Assembly: GCF_001583695.1 (NCBI RefSeq)
Contig: NZ_LOBC01000061.1
Location: 62,001 to 126,000 of the forward strand
Direction: 5' to 3'
DNA from: Bacillus wiedmannii
GTDB lineage: Bacteria > Bacillota > Bacilli > Bacillales > Bacillaceae_G
Length of the DNA: 64,000 nt
This document shows, piece by piece, positions 1 to 9,436 of the stretch. Made by a program: the position numbers and the translations under genes. The number at the start of each line of letters is the position of its first letter. Positions within the stretch are counted from its first letter, which is position 1. The notes beneath the pieces are model-generated. The model saw only the letters and a list, made by a program, of their open reading frames with translations. It made no database searches and was not told where the DNA came from.

Positions 1-179
1 TAGTCTGGATAAAATCCGTATTGCTTTGCCCATTTATAAATGGCTTCATCATGTGGAAAACCTGGATCACCACCTGAAAGTTCTTTTCGTTCTTTTAATA
101 GGGCACAAATTTTTTCATCGATAGTATATAACCTGTCATCGTAATAATCACTAGGCCGTTCAAAACCCATTCGTTTCAT
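1..179 (-). CDS. Hypothetical protein, N-terminal part (runs off the window)
   Basis: The first 59 codons of a leftward gene are present; the rest lies outside the window. The ATG at 179-177 has a strong AAGGAGG site just upstream, at about 186-192. The visible protein starts MKRMGFERPSDYYDD, then has a short charged helix-like stretch (DEKICALLKERKEL) and ends in an aromatic segment (WAKQYGFYPD). There is no signal peptide or membrane segment in the visible part. I do not recognise the family. The small helical, charged start suggests a small cytosolic protein, which is a guess only. Confidence 0.7.
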   Translation of the reverse strand, partial: MKRMGFERPSDYYDDRLYTIDEKICALLKERKELSGGDPGFPHDEAIYKWAKQYGFYPD

Positions 180-423
180 AATCATTCCTCCTTTTCTTTA
201 TTTTAACAAAAAAGAAAGTGCGATACATTTTTAAATGTAAATTTAAACTCATTCATAAATCAAATATTGTAGACTTAAAATGAAGTTTGATAACAAGGTC
301 TATTTAGCAGAGGAATTGCTTATGCATAAAATAATACTAATGTATGAATCAAGCAGGTTTCCCATATGATAAAGTACGAAACTATTATAAGTAGTACAGT
401 GAAATCAATAGGAGGTTACCGGT

Positions 424-927
424 ATGACAGCTGTTTTTAAAGATATGGCGTTTCAGTTAAAAACGGAACGACTCGATCTGAATATGTGGGAGGAATCTGA
501 TGCAGTCTGGCTGAGACAATTAATTGGTGAACGTGGTGTGGACATGCCTACCATTGAATCTGTTCGTAGCTCTCTTATCGAAATGCGCAAGAAAGCAACT
601 GAAAATGGTATTTCTCTTCTTACTATACGTAGGCGAGAAGAAGGGGATTTCATCGGATACTGTGGCTTAATTATTGGTCGTGCCACGCTTGAAGAGCCGG
701 AGATTGCATATGAGTTGTTCCAAAGAGTTCATCGTAATGGTTATGCGACAGAGGCAGCATCAGCAGTGCTTGAGGCCGCGATCGCTACGGGGCGCCAAAG
801 ACTTTGGTCAACTGTAGGCGCTTGGAATACAGCGTCTTTCCGGGTATTAGAAAAGATAGGGTTTCATCGGCATCACAGTACATGGGGGGAGCGCGGTGAG
901 ATTGTTTGGAACGTACGCGATCTGTAG
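424..927 (+). CDS. GNAT family N-acetyltransferase (RimJ/RimL type)
   Basis: A 167-residue protein with the layout of the RimJ/RimL branch of acetyl-CoA-dependent N-acetyltransferases. The N-terminus has the typical LKTERLDLNMWEESDA opening. Around residues 71-80 is the DFIGYCGLII strand pair. Motif A, which binds the acetyl-CoA pyrophosphate, is RVHRNGYATEAASAVLEAA (about 101-119), and the C-terminal AWNTASFRVLEKIGF is the usual end of the fold. The ATG at 424 has a GGAGG site nine bases upstream. The acceptor is unknown; members of this branch modify protein N-termini, amino acids or antibiotics. It stands alone, closed by a bidirectional terminator shared with lsrF. Confidence 0.9.
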   Translation: MTAVFKDMAFQLKTERLDLNMWEESDAVWLRQLIGERGVDMPTIESVRSSLIEMRKKATENGISLLTIRRREEGDFIGYCGLIIGRATLEEPEIAYELFQRVHRNGYATEAASAVLEAAIATGRQRLWSTVGAWNTASFRVLEKIGFHRHHSTWGERGEIVWNVRDL

Positions 928-963
928 AAATCTGACTAAATCCGGAACAAAAAAATGTAAAAG

Positions 964-1008
964 AAAACCTCTATGTTAGGTTACTTAGTAATCTAACATA
1001 GAGGTTTT
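964..1008. terminator. Bidirectional intrinsic terminator
   Basis: A perfect 16-bp inverted repeat (964-979 with 993-1008) has A-rich and T-rich flanks on its two sides. It therefore works for the rightward GNAT gene and for the leftward lsrF gene that ends at 1066. Confidence 0.9.
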
Positions 1009-1065
1009 TCTTTATTGTAAATATTAATTTTGTATATATTTAAGAGTAATAGTCTGTCGTTTATT

Positions 1066-1848
1066 TTAATTTTTTACATCGTCGAATAATTGGAGTGCCT
1101 CTTTCACATTCAATCCATTCTTCACAATGCCATGAATCGCTTGAATCATCGCAGCAGGATGTTCAGATTGCCATATGTTTCGGCCCATATCTACGCCGAT
1201 TGCGCCTTCTTGCAGTGCATTGTACGTAATGTTTAATGCGTCTTCAATTGAATCCAGTTTTGGTCCACCAGCAATTACGACTGGGGCAGGGCATGTGCTT
1301 GTAATTTTTTCGAACCCTTCGCAGTAATACGTTTTAATAATGTCAGCACCCATTTCAACGCATACGCGGGAAGCAAGTGCTAGAAAGCGAGCTTCACGTT
1401 TTTGTAGTTCTTTGGCAACTGCGGTAATGCCGAGTACTGGCAGGCCATAATCGTGAGCTTCTGAAACTACATTTGCGAGATTCGAAACTGTTTGTGTTTC
1501 ATAGTCTGATCCGACGAAAACAGACACACCTACGCCAATTGCGTTTTGTTTTACTGCTTCTTTTACAGGCGTAACAATTGTCTCATTCGCTAAGTCTTTA
1601 CCGACGACAGTAGCCCCGCCAGATACACGCATAACCATCGGTGTGCTGCAGTTTTCAGGAATGCAGGAGCTAAGTACACCACGCGTTAAAAAGAGCGAAT
1701 CCGTATAAGGAAGTAAGTTTTTAACTGTTTCAAGTGGCTGTTCAAGCCCATGAATTGGTCCTAAAAAGTAGCCGTGATCTATCGCTAACATAACCGCTCT
1801 GCCATCAGGTAAAATTGTATTTAATCGATTTTTAAATCCCCAAGTCAT
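1066..1848 (-). CDS. lsrF: LsrF, 3-hydroxy-2,4-pentanedione 5-phosphate thiolase
   Basis: A 260-residue class I aldolase-fold enzyme. In the AI-2 pathway LsrF moves an acetyl group from phosphorylated DPD breakdown product to CoA, giving acetyl-CoA and dihydroxyacetone phosphate. Family marks are AIDHGYFLGP at 22-31, GADIIKTYY at 167-175 (Lys172 matches the Schiff-base lysine of this family), APVVIAGGPK at 188-197 and GVDMGRNIWQSEHP at 218-231. It is about 30 residues shorter at the N-terminus than enteric LsrF but keeps the whole barrel. The ATG at 1848 has an AAGGAG site that overlaps the end of the cupin gene, so the two are translationally linked. It is the last gene of the lsrR-lsrK-cupin-lsrF operon. 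Confidence 0.93.
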   Translation of the reverse strand: MTWGFKNRLNTILPDGRAVMLAIDHGYFLGPIHGLEQPLETVKNLLPYTDSLFLTRGVLSSCIPENCSTPMVMRVSGGATVVGKDLANETIVTPVKEAVKQNAIGVGVSVFVGSDYETQTVSNLANVVSEAHDYGLPVLGITAVAKELQKREARFLALASRVCVEMGADIIKTYYCEGFEKITSTCPAPVVIAGGPKLDSIEDALNITYNALQEGAIGVDMGRNIWQSEHPAAMIQAIHGIVKNGLNVKEALQLFDDVKN

Positions 1849-1854
1849 TCGAAA

Positions 1855-2217
1855 TCACTCCTTCGTTAATGTCGGATTTTCCGTTTGTACCGTATCTTTA
1901 CTTGGTAAATGTGGTGACTTAATAAAAACTGCTTTAAAAGGTTTGTCAGAATGGTTAATAAGATAGTGAGATTCATGAGGACGAACTTGCAGGACATCAC
2001 CTTGTTTAATTGGAACTCTTTCGTTATTCACATAGAAATCTATTTCACCTTCTAATGCATAAAAGACCTCTTCGCACGTCGTATGATAATGGTTTTGAAA
2101 CTCCTGCCCAGGCTGAATGACAACAAGGCCAAGATCAATATTTGGACCTTGTATTAAATATTTGGGCCCGTTATCACCGAATCGATAGGAGAAGTCATTT
2201 TCATTCGCTTTTAACAT
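1855..2217 (-). CDS. Cupin-domain protein of the AI-2 operon
   Basis: A single-domain cupin of 120 residues. Metal-binding motif 1 is NHYHTTCEEVFYALEGEID and motif 2 is GDVLQVRPHESHYLIN; both hold the usual His/Glu and His ligands, so a metal site is likely. I start it at the ATG at 2217, which has an AAGGAG site; a longer frame up to 2262 lacks one. It lies between lsrK and lsrF, the place where lsrG is found in enteric bacteria. LsrG belongs to a different fold (ABM) and isomerises phospho-DPD. It is reasonable to infer that this cupin does that isomerase step or another step on phospho-DPD, but nothing in the sequence proves it. Confidence 0.85.
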   Translation of the reverse strand: MLKANENDFSYRFGDNGPKYLIQGPNIDLGLVVIQPGQEFQNHYHTTCEEVFYALEGEIDFYVNNERVPIKQGDVLQVRPHESHYLINHSDKPFKAVFIKSPHLPSKDTVQTENPTLTKE

Positions 2218-2242
2218 ACAGTTCACTCCTTTATGTAATGTG

Positions 2243-3805
2243 TTACAGTGCACCAGGCGCAATCCACATATGTGAGGTGAGCCCTTTATCAGCTAAAGCG
2301 AGCTGACTGTCATATACAGTTTTCCATGTTTCATAGAACTCTTTATATAGTTCGTGATTTTCAGTAACTGGTTCGAATGTTTGCTCCCACTGTACAAACT
2401 CTTCGGCAGTTTCTTCCATAGATGAATATATGCCAGCGCCAAATCCAGCAGCAATCGCAGTTCCTAAAGCAGCTGCTTCTTTCACAACAGGTACTTTTAC
2501 AGGAATACCAAGGACGTCCGATAAAATTTGTGGCCATAGTTTTCCTTTAGCAGCACCGCCAGCAAAAATGACTTCAGAAGGGAATGTCCCTGTGAGATTT
2601 TCTATTAATTTTAAGTTGCCAAGTGTAACAAAGGCAGCATTTTCTTCAATAGCACGGAACAGTTCTTTTTTTCCGCATTTGTCAGCATCTAAACTTAAAT
2701 TTAAAAAAGAAGGTGCAGCATGACGCCAAGAAATATAGTTCATAACATTTGAAAAGGTAGGGATAATGCCATGTGAACCAACAGGTACGTCTTTCGCTTG
2801 TTCTTCTAATAATGCATAAGCATCTACACCGAGTTTGTCAGCAAGTTTCTTTTCCTCATGGCAAAAAGCGTCTCGAAACCAGCGCATAACAAGGCCTGGG
2901 AAAAAGGCAATCGTTTCATATTGCCAAAGGTTAGGTACGACGTGACAATTTACCCGAATGGAAGCATGTGGATCTGTTTTTGGTTCTGTAACATTGACTT
3001 CTTGTTGCCAAAAACTACCTCCGCATATTAACGTTTGATTAGGTTTCACGACTCCTGTTCCAAGTGAGGCCATTTGTGCATCTCCGCCCCCGGCGACGAC
3101 AGGAATTCCTTCACATAATCCAGTTAATGTTGCACACTCTTTTGTGACGTTGCCAATTACTGTACCAGCTTCATTTACTGTTGGTGAAAATGGCAAAGTT
3201 AGACCGCACTCGATAGCGACATCGTTATCCCATACTCTATTTTGTAGGTCAAAAATACCGGATGTACATCCGTTTGAAGGGTCGATTTGTAGTACGCCGC
3301 TTAGTTTATATAATATCCAATCGTTTAACATCGTAAAAGAATGAATATTACTATAGACGTCTGGTTCATGTTTTTTAATCCAAAGTAGTCGAGGTAAAGC
3401 ACCTAATGAAAAAGTTTGACCAGATCTAGTATATAAACCTTCTTCAAGATGTGATCGTATTTCTTTTAGCTCACTAACTTCAGCGGATGCACGTCCATCA
3501 ACATTTGCGCAAGCCCATATTTCTTGCCCACCTTTATCATATAAAACAAAACCTTCTCGCATACTAGTAGCGCTAATAGCTAGAATAGAAGAGGGCGTGA
3601 CATTACTTCTTTGTAAAACTTCTTTCGTGCACTGTTGTACTAGCTTCCAGTTTTCTATTACATCAAAATTCATAGAACCCGGGTAACGAGGATCCGTGTT
3701 ATGAACCCATTCTTTTTGACTGACCGCAATTTGATTACCTAATAAATCAAAAAGAACAGCTCGAATGCTTCCTGTACCAGCATCAAAAGCTAATAAATGA
3801 GACAT
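2243..3805 (-). CDS. lsrK: LsrK, autoinducer-2 kinase
   Basis: An FGGY-family carbohydrate kinase of 520 residues, close to the 530 of E. coli LsrK. It phosphorylates the imported AI-2 (DPD) on its terminal hydroxyl with ATP, trapping it in the cell and making the ligand for LsrR. Visible marks are the N-terminal phosphate loop LLAFDAGTGSIRAVLFD, the central VVAGGGDAQMASLGTG and the C-terminal ATP-binding segment VIFAGGAAKGKLWPQILSDV. The ATG at 3805 overlaps the lsrR stop by one base (TAATG) with a GAAAGGATGG site in front; a TTG six bases earlier is an alternative start. Its position directly behind lsrR and before the cupin and lsrF fits coupled translation. Confidence 0.95.
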   Translation of the reverse strand: MSHLLAFDAGTGSIRAVLFDLLGNQIAVSQKEWVHNTDPRYPGSMNFDVIENWKLVQQCTKEVLQRSNVTPSSILAISATSMREGFVLYDKGGQEIWACANVDGRASAEVSELKEIRSHLEEGLYTRSGQTFSLGALPRLLWIKKHEPDVYSNIHSFTMLNDWILYKLSGVLQIDPSNGCTSGIFDLQNRVWDNDVAIECGLTLPFSPTVNEAGTVIGNVTKECATLTGLCEGIPVVAGGGDAQMASLGTGVVKPNQTLICGGSFWQQEVNVTEPKTDPHASIRVNCHVVPNLWQYETIAFFPGLVMRWFRDAFCHEEKKLADKLGVDAYALLEEQAKDVPVGSHGIIPTFSNVMNYISWRHAAPSFLNLSLDADKCGKKELFRAIEENAAFVTLGNLKLIENLTGTFPSEVIFAGGAAKGKLWPQILSDVLGIPVKVPVVKEAAALGTAIAAGFGAGIYSSMEETAEEFVQWEQTFEPVTENHELYKEFYETWKTVYDSQLALADKGLTSHMWIAPGAL

Positions 3806-4737
3806 TAACAATCACCATCCTTTCGTAATAAGGAGAGGGCCGTTTCCTCATCGGTAATTAATGTATGAATGAACTTTCCTTTTAAGGCACCATAAATTGC
3901 ATCTATCTTTTCTATACCTCCAGCAACACCAACGACATGTTTCATTTTGCGCAGAATCGAGAGCGGCGTACCAATTAGTCGATTATGATGTGGGAGCTTT
4001 AATAAATCACCATTCGTATTATAAAACTGCCCTAAAATATCGCCAGCACCGTTTTGACTACGAATATATGTCATCTCACGTAGTGTTAATTTTTCTTCTT
4101 TTACAATAGTTGCGTCTTGGGATAGCCCGCCAATACCAACAACTGCTGTATGAGCAAGTGAAGCGACATGAAGCATATCTTTTACACTCGGTTCTGATAG
4201 AATACTTTGTGCCATTTCGGTTGTAGATGCTAGAAACGGCGTAGGGATAATGTGAAAATCGCCTTGCATGTAGTGAAAATAGTTTTGTTTTCTCGGGAGA
4301 TAGTGATTTACTCCGCCTGTTAGCGTTACAATTGAAAGGTGGATAGAAGTTTCAAAATGAATGTTTTCTAGCATTTTGCTAATTGTTTCTCCCCAGCCAA
4401 TACCGAGTAAATCGCCTTGCTGGAGATGAGTTTCTAAATATTGTGCAGCAGCTTTTCCGAGAGAAGCGTGATAATTGTTTACTGGGGTAGGGATAATAAA
4501 AGCATCTTTTAAGTGGAATTTTTTCATTAGGTCACGCTCAATACTTAAACAGTGCAAACCAGTCCCTTTTACGTGAAATGTAACGATACCTTCACTCCGC
4601 GCCTTATCTAATAATCGGACAACTTTATTTCTTGAAATGTGAAGAAGTGAAGCAATTTCCTGTTGTGTTAATTGGTCTTTATAATAATACCAAGCTACTT
4701 TAGTTAATAAATTCTCTTCAAAGTTCAGCTGTGTCAT
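3805..4737 (-). CDS. lsrR: LsrR, SorC/DeoR-family transcriptional repressor of the lsr locus
   Basis: A 310-residue SorC-family regulator. The N-terminal helix-turn-helix is LTQQEIASLLHISRNKVVRL, followed by a sugar-phosphate-binding domain with GIGWGETISKMLENI and TAVVGIGGLSQ. In the known system LsrR represses the lsr genes until phospho-AI-2 binds. I start it at the ATG at 4737, about ten bases after AAAGGG; a TTG at 4758 would add seven residues. It is the first gene of the leftward operon and diverges from lsrA, the normal arrangement for a regulator acting on a shared control region. Confidence 0.93.
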   Translation of the reverse strand: MTQLNFEENLLTKVAWYYYKDQLTQQEIASLLHISRNKVVRLLDKARSEGIVTFHVKGTGLHCLSIERDLMKKFHLKDAFIIPTPVNNYHASLGKAAAQYLETHLQQGDLLGIGWGETISKMLENIHFETSIHLSIVTLTGGVNHYLPRKQNYFHYMQGDFHIIPTPFLASTTEMAQSILSEPSVKDMLHVASLAHTAVVGIGGLSQDATIVKEEKLTLREMTYIRSQNGAGDILGQFYNTNGDLLKLPHHNRLIGTPLSILRKMKHVVGVAGGIEKIDAIYGALKGKFIHTLITDEETALSLLRKDGDC

Positions 4738-4934
4738 ACGCGTCATCCCTTTCAACAATTGACCACTGCTTAAACATATGTGCCATATATTTTGTTTATT
4801 CCAGTTGAAACGATTAATTGTCTGATGAAAAAAGTGTTCTAGATATGAAAAAAGAAATATACAATGCTACAAAACAAGTAGAACAAATAATCATTTTCTC
4901 AAAAAATGTTCTGGATGAAGGCAGGTGACATCAT
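4738..4934. promoter_or_regulatory. Divergent lsrR/lsrA control region with candidate operator repeats
   Basis: This A+T-rich stretch must hold both divergent promoters. No clear -35/-10 pair stands out on either strand. It does contain TGTTCTA at 4835-4841, its exact inverse TAGAACA at 4879-4885, and TGTTCTG at 4907-4913. These spaced copies are candidates for LsrR binding, but this is inference. The GTG start of lsrA follows an AGGTGA site at 4923-4928. Confidence 0.5.
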
Positions 4935-6416
4935 GTGGAGAACGTACCTTTATTACATGTAAAGAGAATGAGTAAGGCGTTTTCAAATCAACATGTGTTA
5001 AAAGAGGTGAACTTACAAGTAGAGCGTGGCGATATATACGCTTTAGTTGGAGGAAATGGTGCTGGAAAATCAACATTAATGAAAATATTAACGGGGTTAT
5101 ATTCGTATGATAGTGGAGAAATGTATGTAAAAGGAATGAGGAGACAGTTTGTAAATCCGGAAAAAGCACACCGAGAAGGGATTTACTTAATACCACAAGA
5201 ACCACTCATTTTTCCGCATATGACCATTGAAGAAAATATATGTATCGGACTAAAAGGGAAGAAAAAGGAATTAAAAGTAAAGATTCAGCAATTGATTGAC
5301 AGTTTAAGATGGGATATTGACCTTAAAGAATTAGGAGGATCACTATCCATTGCGCAGCAACAGTTAGTAGAAATCGTTAGAGGATTAATACGGGAAGCCG
5401 AGATTCTTATTTTAGATGAGCCAACATCGACATTAACAACTCACGAAATAAAGAGTCTTTTTGTGCTGATGAAAAGCTTACAAGAAAAAGGAATTGGAAT
5501 GATATATATTACGCATCGCTTTCCAGAAATCTTTGAAATTGCCAACAAAGTAGCGATATTACGTGATGGAATGATTGTAAGCCAAGGTGATGTATGTGAC
5601 TATACATATGACATGCTAATGGAGGGGTTATTGCCGAAAGGGTATAAACAAGAAGAGAAAAGAGAAATAGTGCAAGAGACAAAAGAAACGAAAAAAATAT
5701 TAGAAGTAATTGATATAACGAGTCACGCATTCGAAAATATATCATTTACTGTACATGCTGGAGAGATTGTAGGAATTGCTGGCATTGTTGGATCAGGCAG
5801 AACGGAATTAGCAGAAGCCATATTTGGATTGAAGTCTATAAAATTAGGTTCTATTTTATTAGAAGGAAAATCAATTGATTCATGCTCTTTGCATAAAAGA
5901 CTTAGCGAGGGATTAGTTTATGTGCCAGAGGATAGAGCAAGAAATGGTATTTTCTCAATTGCATCGGTTAAAGAAAATATGACTGCAGCAAGTTTACATC
6001 AGAATAGTCGATTTTTCATTAACCAAGAAAAAGAAAGCGCTTTATTGAAGGCGTATATAGAACAGTTTCGAATTGTTGTACGAAGCATGGATGAAGTTCT
6101 AGCATCTTTATCGGGAGGTAATCAGCAAAAAGTCGTGCTTGCAAAATATCTTGCGTGTAATCCGAAAATTATTATTCTTGATGAACCGACTCGCGGAATT
6201 GATGCGAAAGCAAGGATTGAAGTATATGAGACGATAGAAAAAATGAAAAGAGAAGGACTCGCAATAGTATTAATCTCTTCCGATGTTGAAGAAATCGTTC
6301 AATTAGTAAATCGTGTATATGTAATGCGAAATGGACAATTTGTTTCTCATTTAGAGAAACAAAATATGACTGTAGATAAAGTTACACGTCTTGCATACGG
6401 AGGTGTAACGGAATGA
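4935..6416 (+). CDS. lsrA: LsrA, AI-2 ABC importer ATPase (two ATPase domains)
   Basis: A 493-residue tandem ATPase of the RbsA/LsrA class, which powers uptake of AI-2 through LsrCD. The first domain has a full Walker A (GGNGAGKST), the signature region LSIAQQQLVEIVRGL and Walker B ILILDEPTST. The second has the degenerate Walker A typical of this class (GIVGSGRTELAEAIFG), a proper signature LSGGNQQKVVLAK and Walker B IIILDEPTRGID. The start is a GTG at 4935 with an AGGTGA site six bases upstream; no better in-frame ATG exists. Its last four bases overlap lsrC (ATGA), so all four transporter genes are translationally coupled. Confidence 0.95.
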   Translation: MENVPLLHVKRMSKAFSNQHVLKEVNLQVERGDIYALVGGNGAGKSTLMKILTGLYSYDSGEMYVKGMRRQFVNPEKAHREGIYLIPQEPLIFPHMTIEENICIGLKGKKKELKVKIQQLIDSLRWDIDLKELGGSLSIAQQQLVEIVRGLIREAEILILDEPTSTLTTHEIKSLFVLMKSLQEKGIGMIYITHRFPEIFEIANKVAILRDGMIVSQGDVCDYTYDMLMEGLLPKGYKQEEKREIVQETKETKKILEVIDITSHAFENISFTVHAGEIVGIAGIVGSGRTELAEAIFGLKSIKLGSILLEGKSIDSCSLHKRLSEGLVYVPEDRARNGIFSIASVKENMTAASLHQNSRFFINQEKESALLKAYIEQFRIVVRSMDEVLASLSGGNQQKVVLAKYLACNPKIIILDEPTRGIDAKARIEVYETIEKMKREGLAIVLISSDVEEIVQLVNRVYVMRNGQFVSHLEKQNMTVDKVTRLAYGGVTE

Positions 6417-7366
6417 AACGTATGTATAAAATGCATGAAACGTCTATCATACTGTTACTACTAATTTATATAGCTATTGTAGGAATGATAAACCCTAGTT
6501 TTATTCAATTTAACTCGTTATCTTTACTGATGAAATCAAGCGTTATTTTAGTCGTGCTAGCAATCGGTCAATCGTTCGTCTTATTTACGAAAAATATAGA
6601 TGTATCAGTTGGTTCAAGCATGGGGTTAAGTGCAGCAGTTTGCGGAATGATGTTAACGAATGGGTATAGTGCATTCTTGTCGATATTTGTAGCTATTATA
6701 CTTGGGGCCATTATCGGTTTCGTAAATGGTATTGGAGTTGCGAAGTTTCGGGTACCAGCCATTATTATGACATTAGGCATGCTAGGAATTATTAGAGGTA
6801 CAATGTTAATTTTCACAGGCGGGAAGTGGATTGAAGATATTCCAAACGATTTTAAGCAGCTGTCATCTATCATCATTCTTGGTTTACCTATAACTGTATG
6901 GTTCGTTCTTATTATTTTACTACTACTATACTTCTTTTTAAGAAAAGTGCCATTTGGAAGATACTTTTATGCGGTAGGTGACAATGAAGATGGCGCGAGA
7001 CTTATTGGTATACCTGTTAATAAAGTGAAGATATATGCGTTTATGATTTCAGGCATAAGCGCTGCGCTCGCTGGTTGCATATTTGTTATGAATATCGGGT
7101 TCGTCCCAAATCAAACAGGTACAGGATTAGAATTACAAGTAATCGCAGCCGCTGTACTAGGAGGAATTCATTTAAAAGGAGGAACAGGATCTTTATTTGG
7201 AGCTGCATTAGGAGCGTTATTTTTAGAAACAATAAGTAGCTCACTCGTCTTTTTAAAAATACCAGCATTTTGGAATAATGCTATTTCAGGTTTTTTATTA
7301 TTACTTATCATCATATTAGATAGTGTTATGAAAAAGTGGAAGGCAGAAAGGAGGATGAATCTATGA
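6413..7366 (+). CDS. lsrC: LsrC, AI-2 ABC importer permease
   Basis: A 317-residue integral membrane permease of the ribose-type (RbsC-like) family, with about eight to ten hydrophobic segments. The conserved stretches are KNIDVSVGSSMGLSAA near residues 61-76 and the coupling region YAVGDNEDGARLIGIPVNKVK near 187-207. It starts with an ATGA overlap on lsrA and ends with another on lsrD. It pairs with LsrD to form the channel across the membrane for AI-2 delivered by LsrB. Confidence 0.93.
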   Translation: MKRMYKMHETSIILLLLIYIAIVGMINPSFIQFNSLSLLMKSSVILVVLAIGQSFVLFTKNIDVSVGSSMGLSAAVCGMMLTNGYSAFLSIFVAIILGAIIGFVNGIGVAKFRVPAIIMTLGMLGIIRGTMLIFTGGKWIEDIPNDFKQLSSIIILGLPITVWFVLIILLLLYFFLRKVPFGRYFYAVGDNEDGARLIGIPVNKVKIYAFMISGISAALAGCIFVMNIGFVPNQTGTGLELQVIAAAVLGGIHLKGGTGSLFGAALGALFLETISSSLVFLKIPAFWNNAISGFLLLLIIILDSVMKKWKAERRMNL

Positions 7367-8352
7367 AGTATGTATATAGATGGGAAGGGGTTCTAATTGT
7401 ATTACTTCTTGTAGAATTCATTCTCTTTAGTTTAATCAATAGTGATTTTTTAAACGTTAGTAATCTCTTATTTAGTACAAATGATTTTCTATTTATAGCA
7501 ATCGCAGCGATACCAATGACTTTCGTTATTGTAACAGGAGGAATTGACGTTTCTGTAGGATCTATTATGGGGTTAACTTCGATTATAATTGGTGTACTTT
7601 GGATGAATGGAATACCTATTTTGCTAGCTGTCATATTAACTCTTATAATTAGTTGTTTAGCAGGAGCTTTAAACGGAATCATTATAAAAATGACAGATGT
7701 AGAGCCACTTGTCGTTACACTCGGAACGATGTTTTTATACGGCGGAATTGCACTCGTCATTTCAGGAGGGGCAGGTGCTTCTGGATATGAAGGGATAAGT
7801 GGTTTGCCTGACGCATTTGTACAACTGGCAAATGGTAGTTTTATAGGAATACCGAATTTATTATGGCTACTGATCGTATTAACAGTTTTATGTACTGTAT
7901 TATTTCATCGAACTATATACGGGCGCCATGTAAAATTAACAGGTGCGAACGAAAATACAGCAAAATACACTGGGATTAAAACGAAAAAAGTAGTCATTAT
8001 TGCTTACATACTTTCCGGGTTAGGAGGTGGATTAGGAGGCGCTTTCTTAACTGCCTACTTCGGTTCCGCACGTGCTGATATGGGAAGTGAAACAATTTTA
8101 CCAATCATTACAGCAGTCGTCTTAGGTGGTACACTTATTACAGGCGGAAAAGGAAGCATTATCGGTACTGTACTGGCGAGTATTTTCATTGGGCTCATGC
8201 AGTATGGCTTGCAAATGACGGGTTTAACAAATGAACAATCCAATGTAGTAATAGGTATTATCCTTATTCTTTCAGTTATTATGAGACATTTCAAATTACA
8301 TCAATTCACACCGTGGAAAAGAAAGAACTTGCATAAGGGGGAAATGTCATGA
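7363..8352 (+). CDS. lsrD: LsrD, AI-2 ABC importer permease
   Basis: The second permease of the AI-2 importer, 329 residues from the ATG at 7363. That start has an AGGAGG site and overlaps the lsrC stop (ATGA); an earlier in-frame ATG at 7336 lies inside lsrC without such a site. It shares the family marks [16 protein letters not shown] and the coupling segment [19 protein letters not shown]. Order C then D follows the enteric lsrACDB operon. It overlaps lsrB by four bases. Confidence 0.93.
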   Translation: MKYVYRWEGVLIVLLLVEFILFSLINSDFLNVSNLLFSTNDFLFIAIAAIPMTFVIVTGGIDVSVGSIMGLTSIIIGVLWMNGIPILLAVILTLIISCLAGALNGIIIKMTDVEPLVVTLGTMFLYGGIALVISGGAGASGYEGISGLPDAFVQLANGSFIGIPNLLWLLIVLTVLCTVLFHRTIYGRHVKLTGANENTAKYTGIKTKKVVIIAYILSGLGGGLGGAFLTAYFGSARADMGSETILPIITAVVLGGTLITGGKGSIIGTVLASIFIGLMQYGLQMTGLTNEQSNVVIGIILILSVIMRHFKLHQFTPWKRKNLHKGEMS

Positions 8353-9392
8353 AGAGAAAACTGGGGATTGTATTCATTGTATGCATTTGTTTAATCGGTT
8401 TAATCGCTTGCTCTAGTCAAACGGCAGATAAAAAGAAGGCAGATGATGTGAAATTTGCATTCATTCCGAAATTAACTGGAGTTGGCTTTTTTACATCGGG
8501 CGGTGAAGGAGCAAAAGAGATGGGAGATAAACTAGGTGTACAAGTGAAGTATGATGGACCGTCTGAAGCAAGTGTATCAGGGCAAGTGAAATATATAAAC
8601 AACTTTATTAATCAAAACTATGATGCACTTATGGTCTCTTCTACGTCAGTAGATGGTTTATCACAATCATTACAACGAGCTAAGAAAAAAGGAATGACTG
8701 TTTTAACATGGGATTCTGATGTGAATCCGAAAGACCGTTCATTTTATATAAGCCAAGGAACACCAGATCAACTTGCTAATTTATTAATTGAAATGACTTC
8801 CAAACAAATTGGGGATAAAGGAAAAGTAGCATTTTTTTATTCTAGTCCAACGGTAACGGATCAAAACCAATGGGTAACGAAAGCGAAAGAAATTATTAAA
8901 AAGAAATATCCGAACTGGGAAATTGTAACGACGCAGTACGGCGAAAATAATGCGCAAAAGTCTTTATCTGTAGGAGAGAACATTTTAAAAACGTATCCAG
9001 ATATTAATGCAGTCATTTGTCCAGATGCAACGGCACTTCCGGCGATGGCACAAGCAGCGGAAAATTTAAAAATGGATAAAAAAGTCGTTGTAACAGGGTT
9101 TTCTACACCGAATGTTATGCGTGATTATGTAAAACGAGGAACAGTACAGCAATTCGGATTATGGGATGTAAAACAACAAGGTGCACTCGCAACGTATGTA
9201 GCAAATGAAATAGTAGTAAAAGGGAAGAAGTTAAAAGTAGGGGATAGCTTTGAAGTAGAAGGAATCGGAAAAGTGAAAGTAGAGCCAAACTCTATTCAAG
9301 GATATGATTATGAGGCAGAAGGAAACGGAATTATCGTACTACCAGAACGAGTTGTATTTACAAAGGATAATATTGATAAATATAATTTCTAG
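8349..9392 (+). CDS. lsrB: LsrB, AI-2-binding lipoprotein
   Basis: A 347-residue periplasmic-binding-type protein anchored as a lipoprotein. The signal is [21 protein letters not shown] with lipobox LIAC and Cys21 as the lipidated residue. The mature part is an LsrB-like binding fold, with [20 protein letters not shown] near the start and the hinge-region [14 protein letters not shown] and [16 protein letters not shown] later, all typical of LsrB. In a Gram-positive cell it sits on the outer face of the membrane and hands AI-2 to LsrCD. It is the last gene of the rightward operon, ended by the hairpin at 9397-9430. Confidence 0.95.
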   Translation: MKRKLGIVFIVCICLIGLIACSSQTADKKKADDVKFAFIPKLTGVGFFTSGGEGAKEMGDKLGVQVKYDGPSEASVSGQVKYINNFINQNYDALMVSSTSVDGLSQSLQRAKKKGMTVLTWDSDVNPKDRSFYISQGTPDQLANLLIEMTSKQIGDKGKVAFFYSSPTVTDQNQWVTKAKEIIKKKYPNWEIVTTQYGENNAQKSLSVGENILKTYPDINAVICPDATALPAMAQAAENLKMDKKVVVTGFSTPNVMRDYVKRGTVQQFGLWDVKQQGALATYVANEIVVKGKKLKVGDSFEVEGIGKVKVEPNSIQGYDYEAEGNGIIVLPERVVFTKDNIDKYNF

Positions 9393-9396
9393 TAAC

Positions 9397-9430
9397 GAAA
9401 AAACGTCCGAATATATCGGACGTTTTCATT
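9397..9430. terminator. Bidirectional intrinsic terminator between lsrB and mqo
   Basis: A hairpin with stem AAAACGTCCGA / TCGGACGTTTT around a short ATATA loop, A-rich on the left and T-rich on the right, lies between the convergent lsrB and mqo genes and can stop both. Confidence 0.9.
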
Positions 9431-9436
9431 TCTTCA

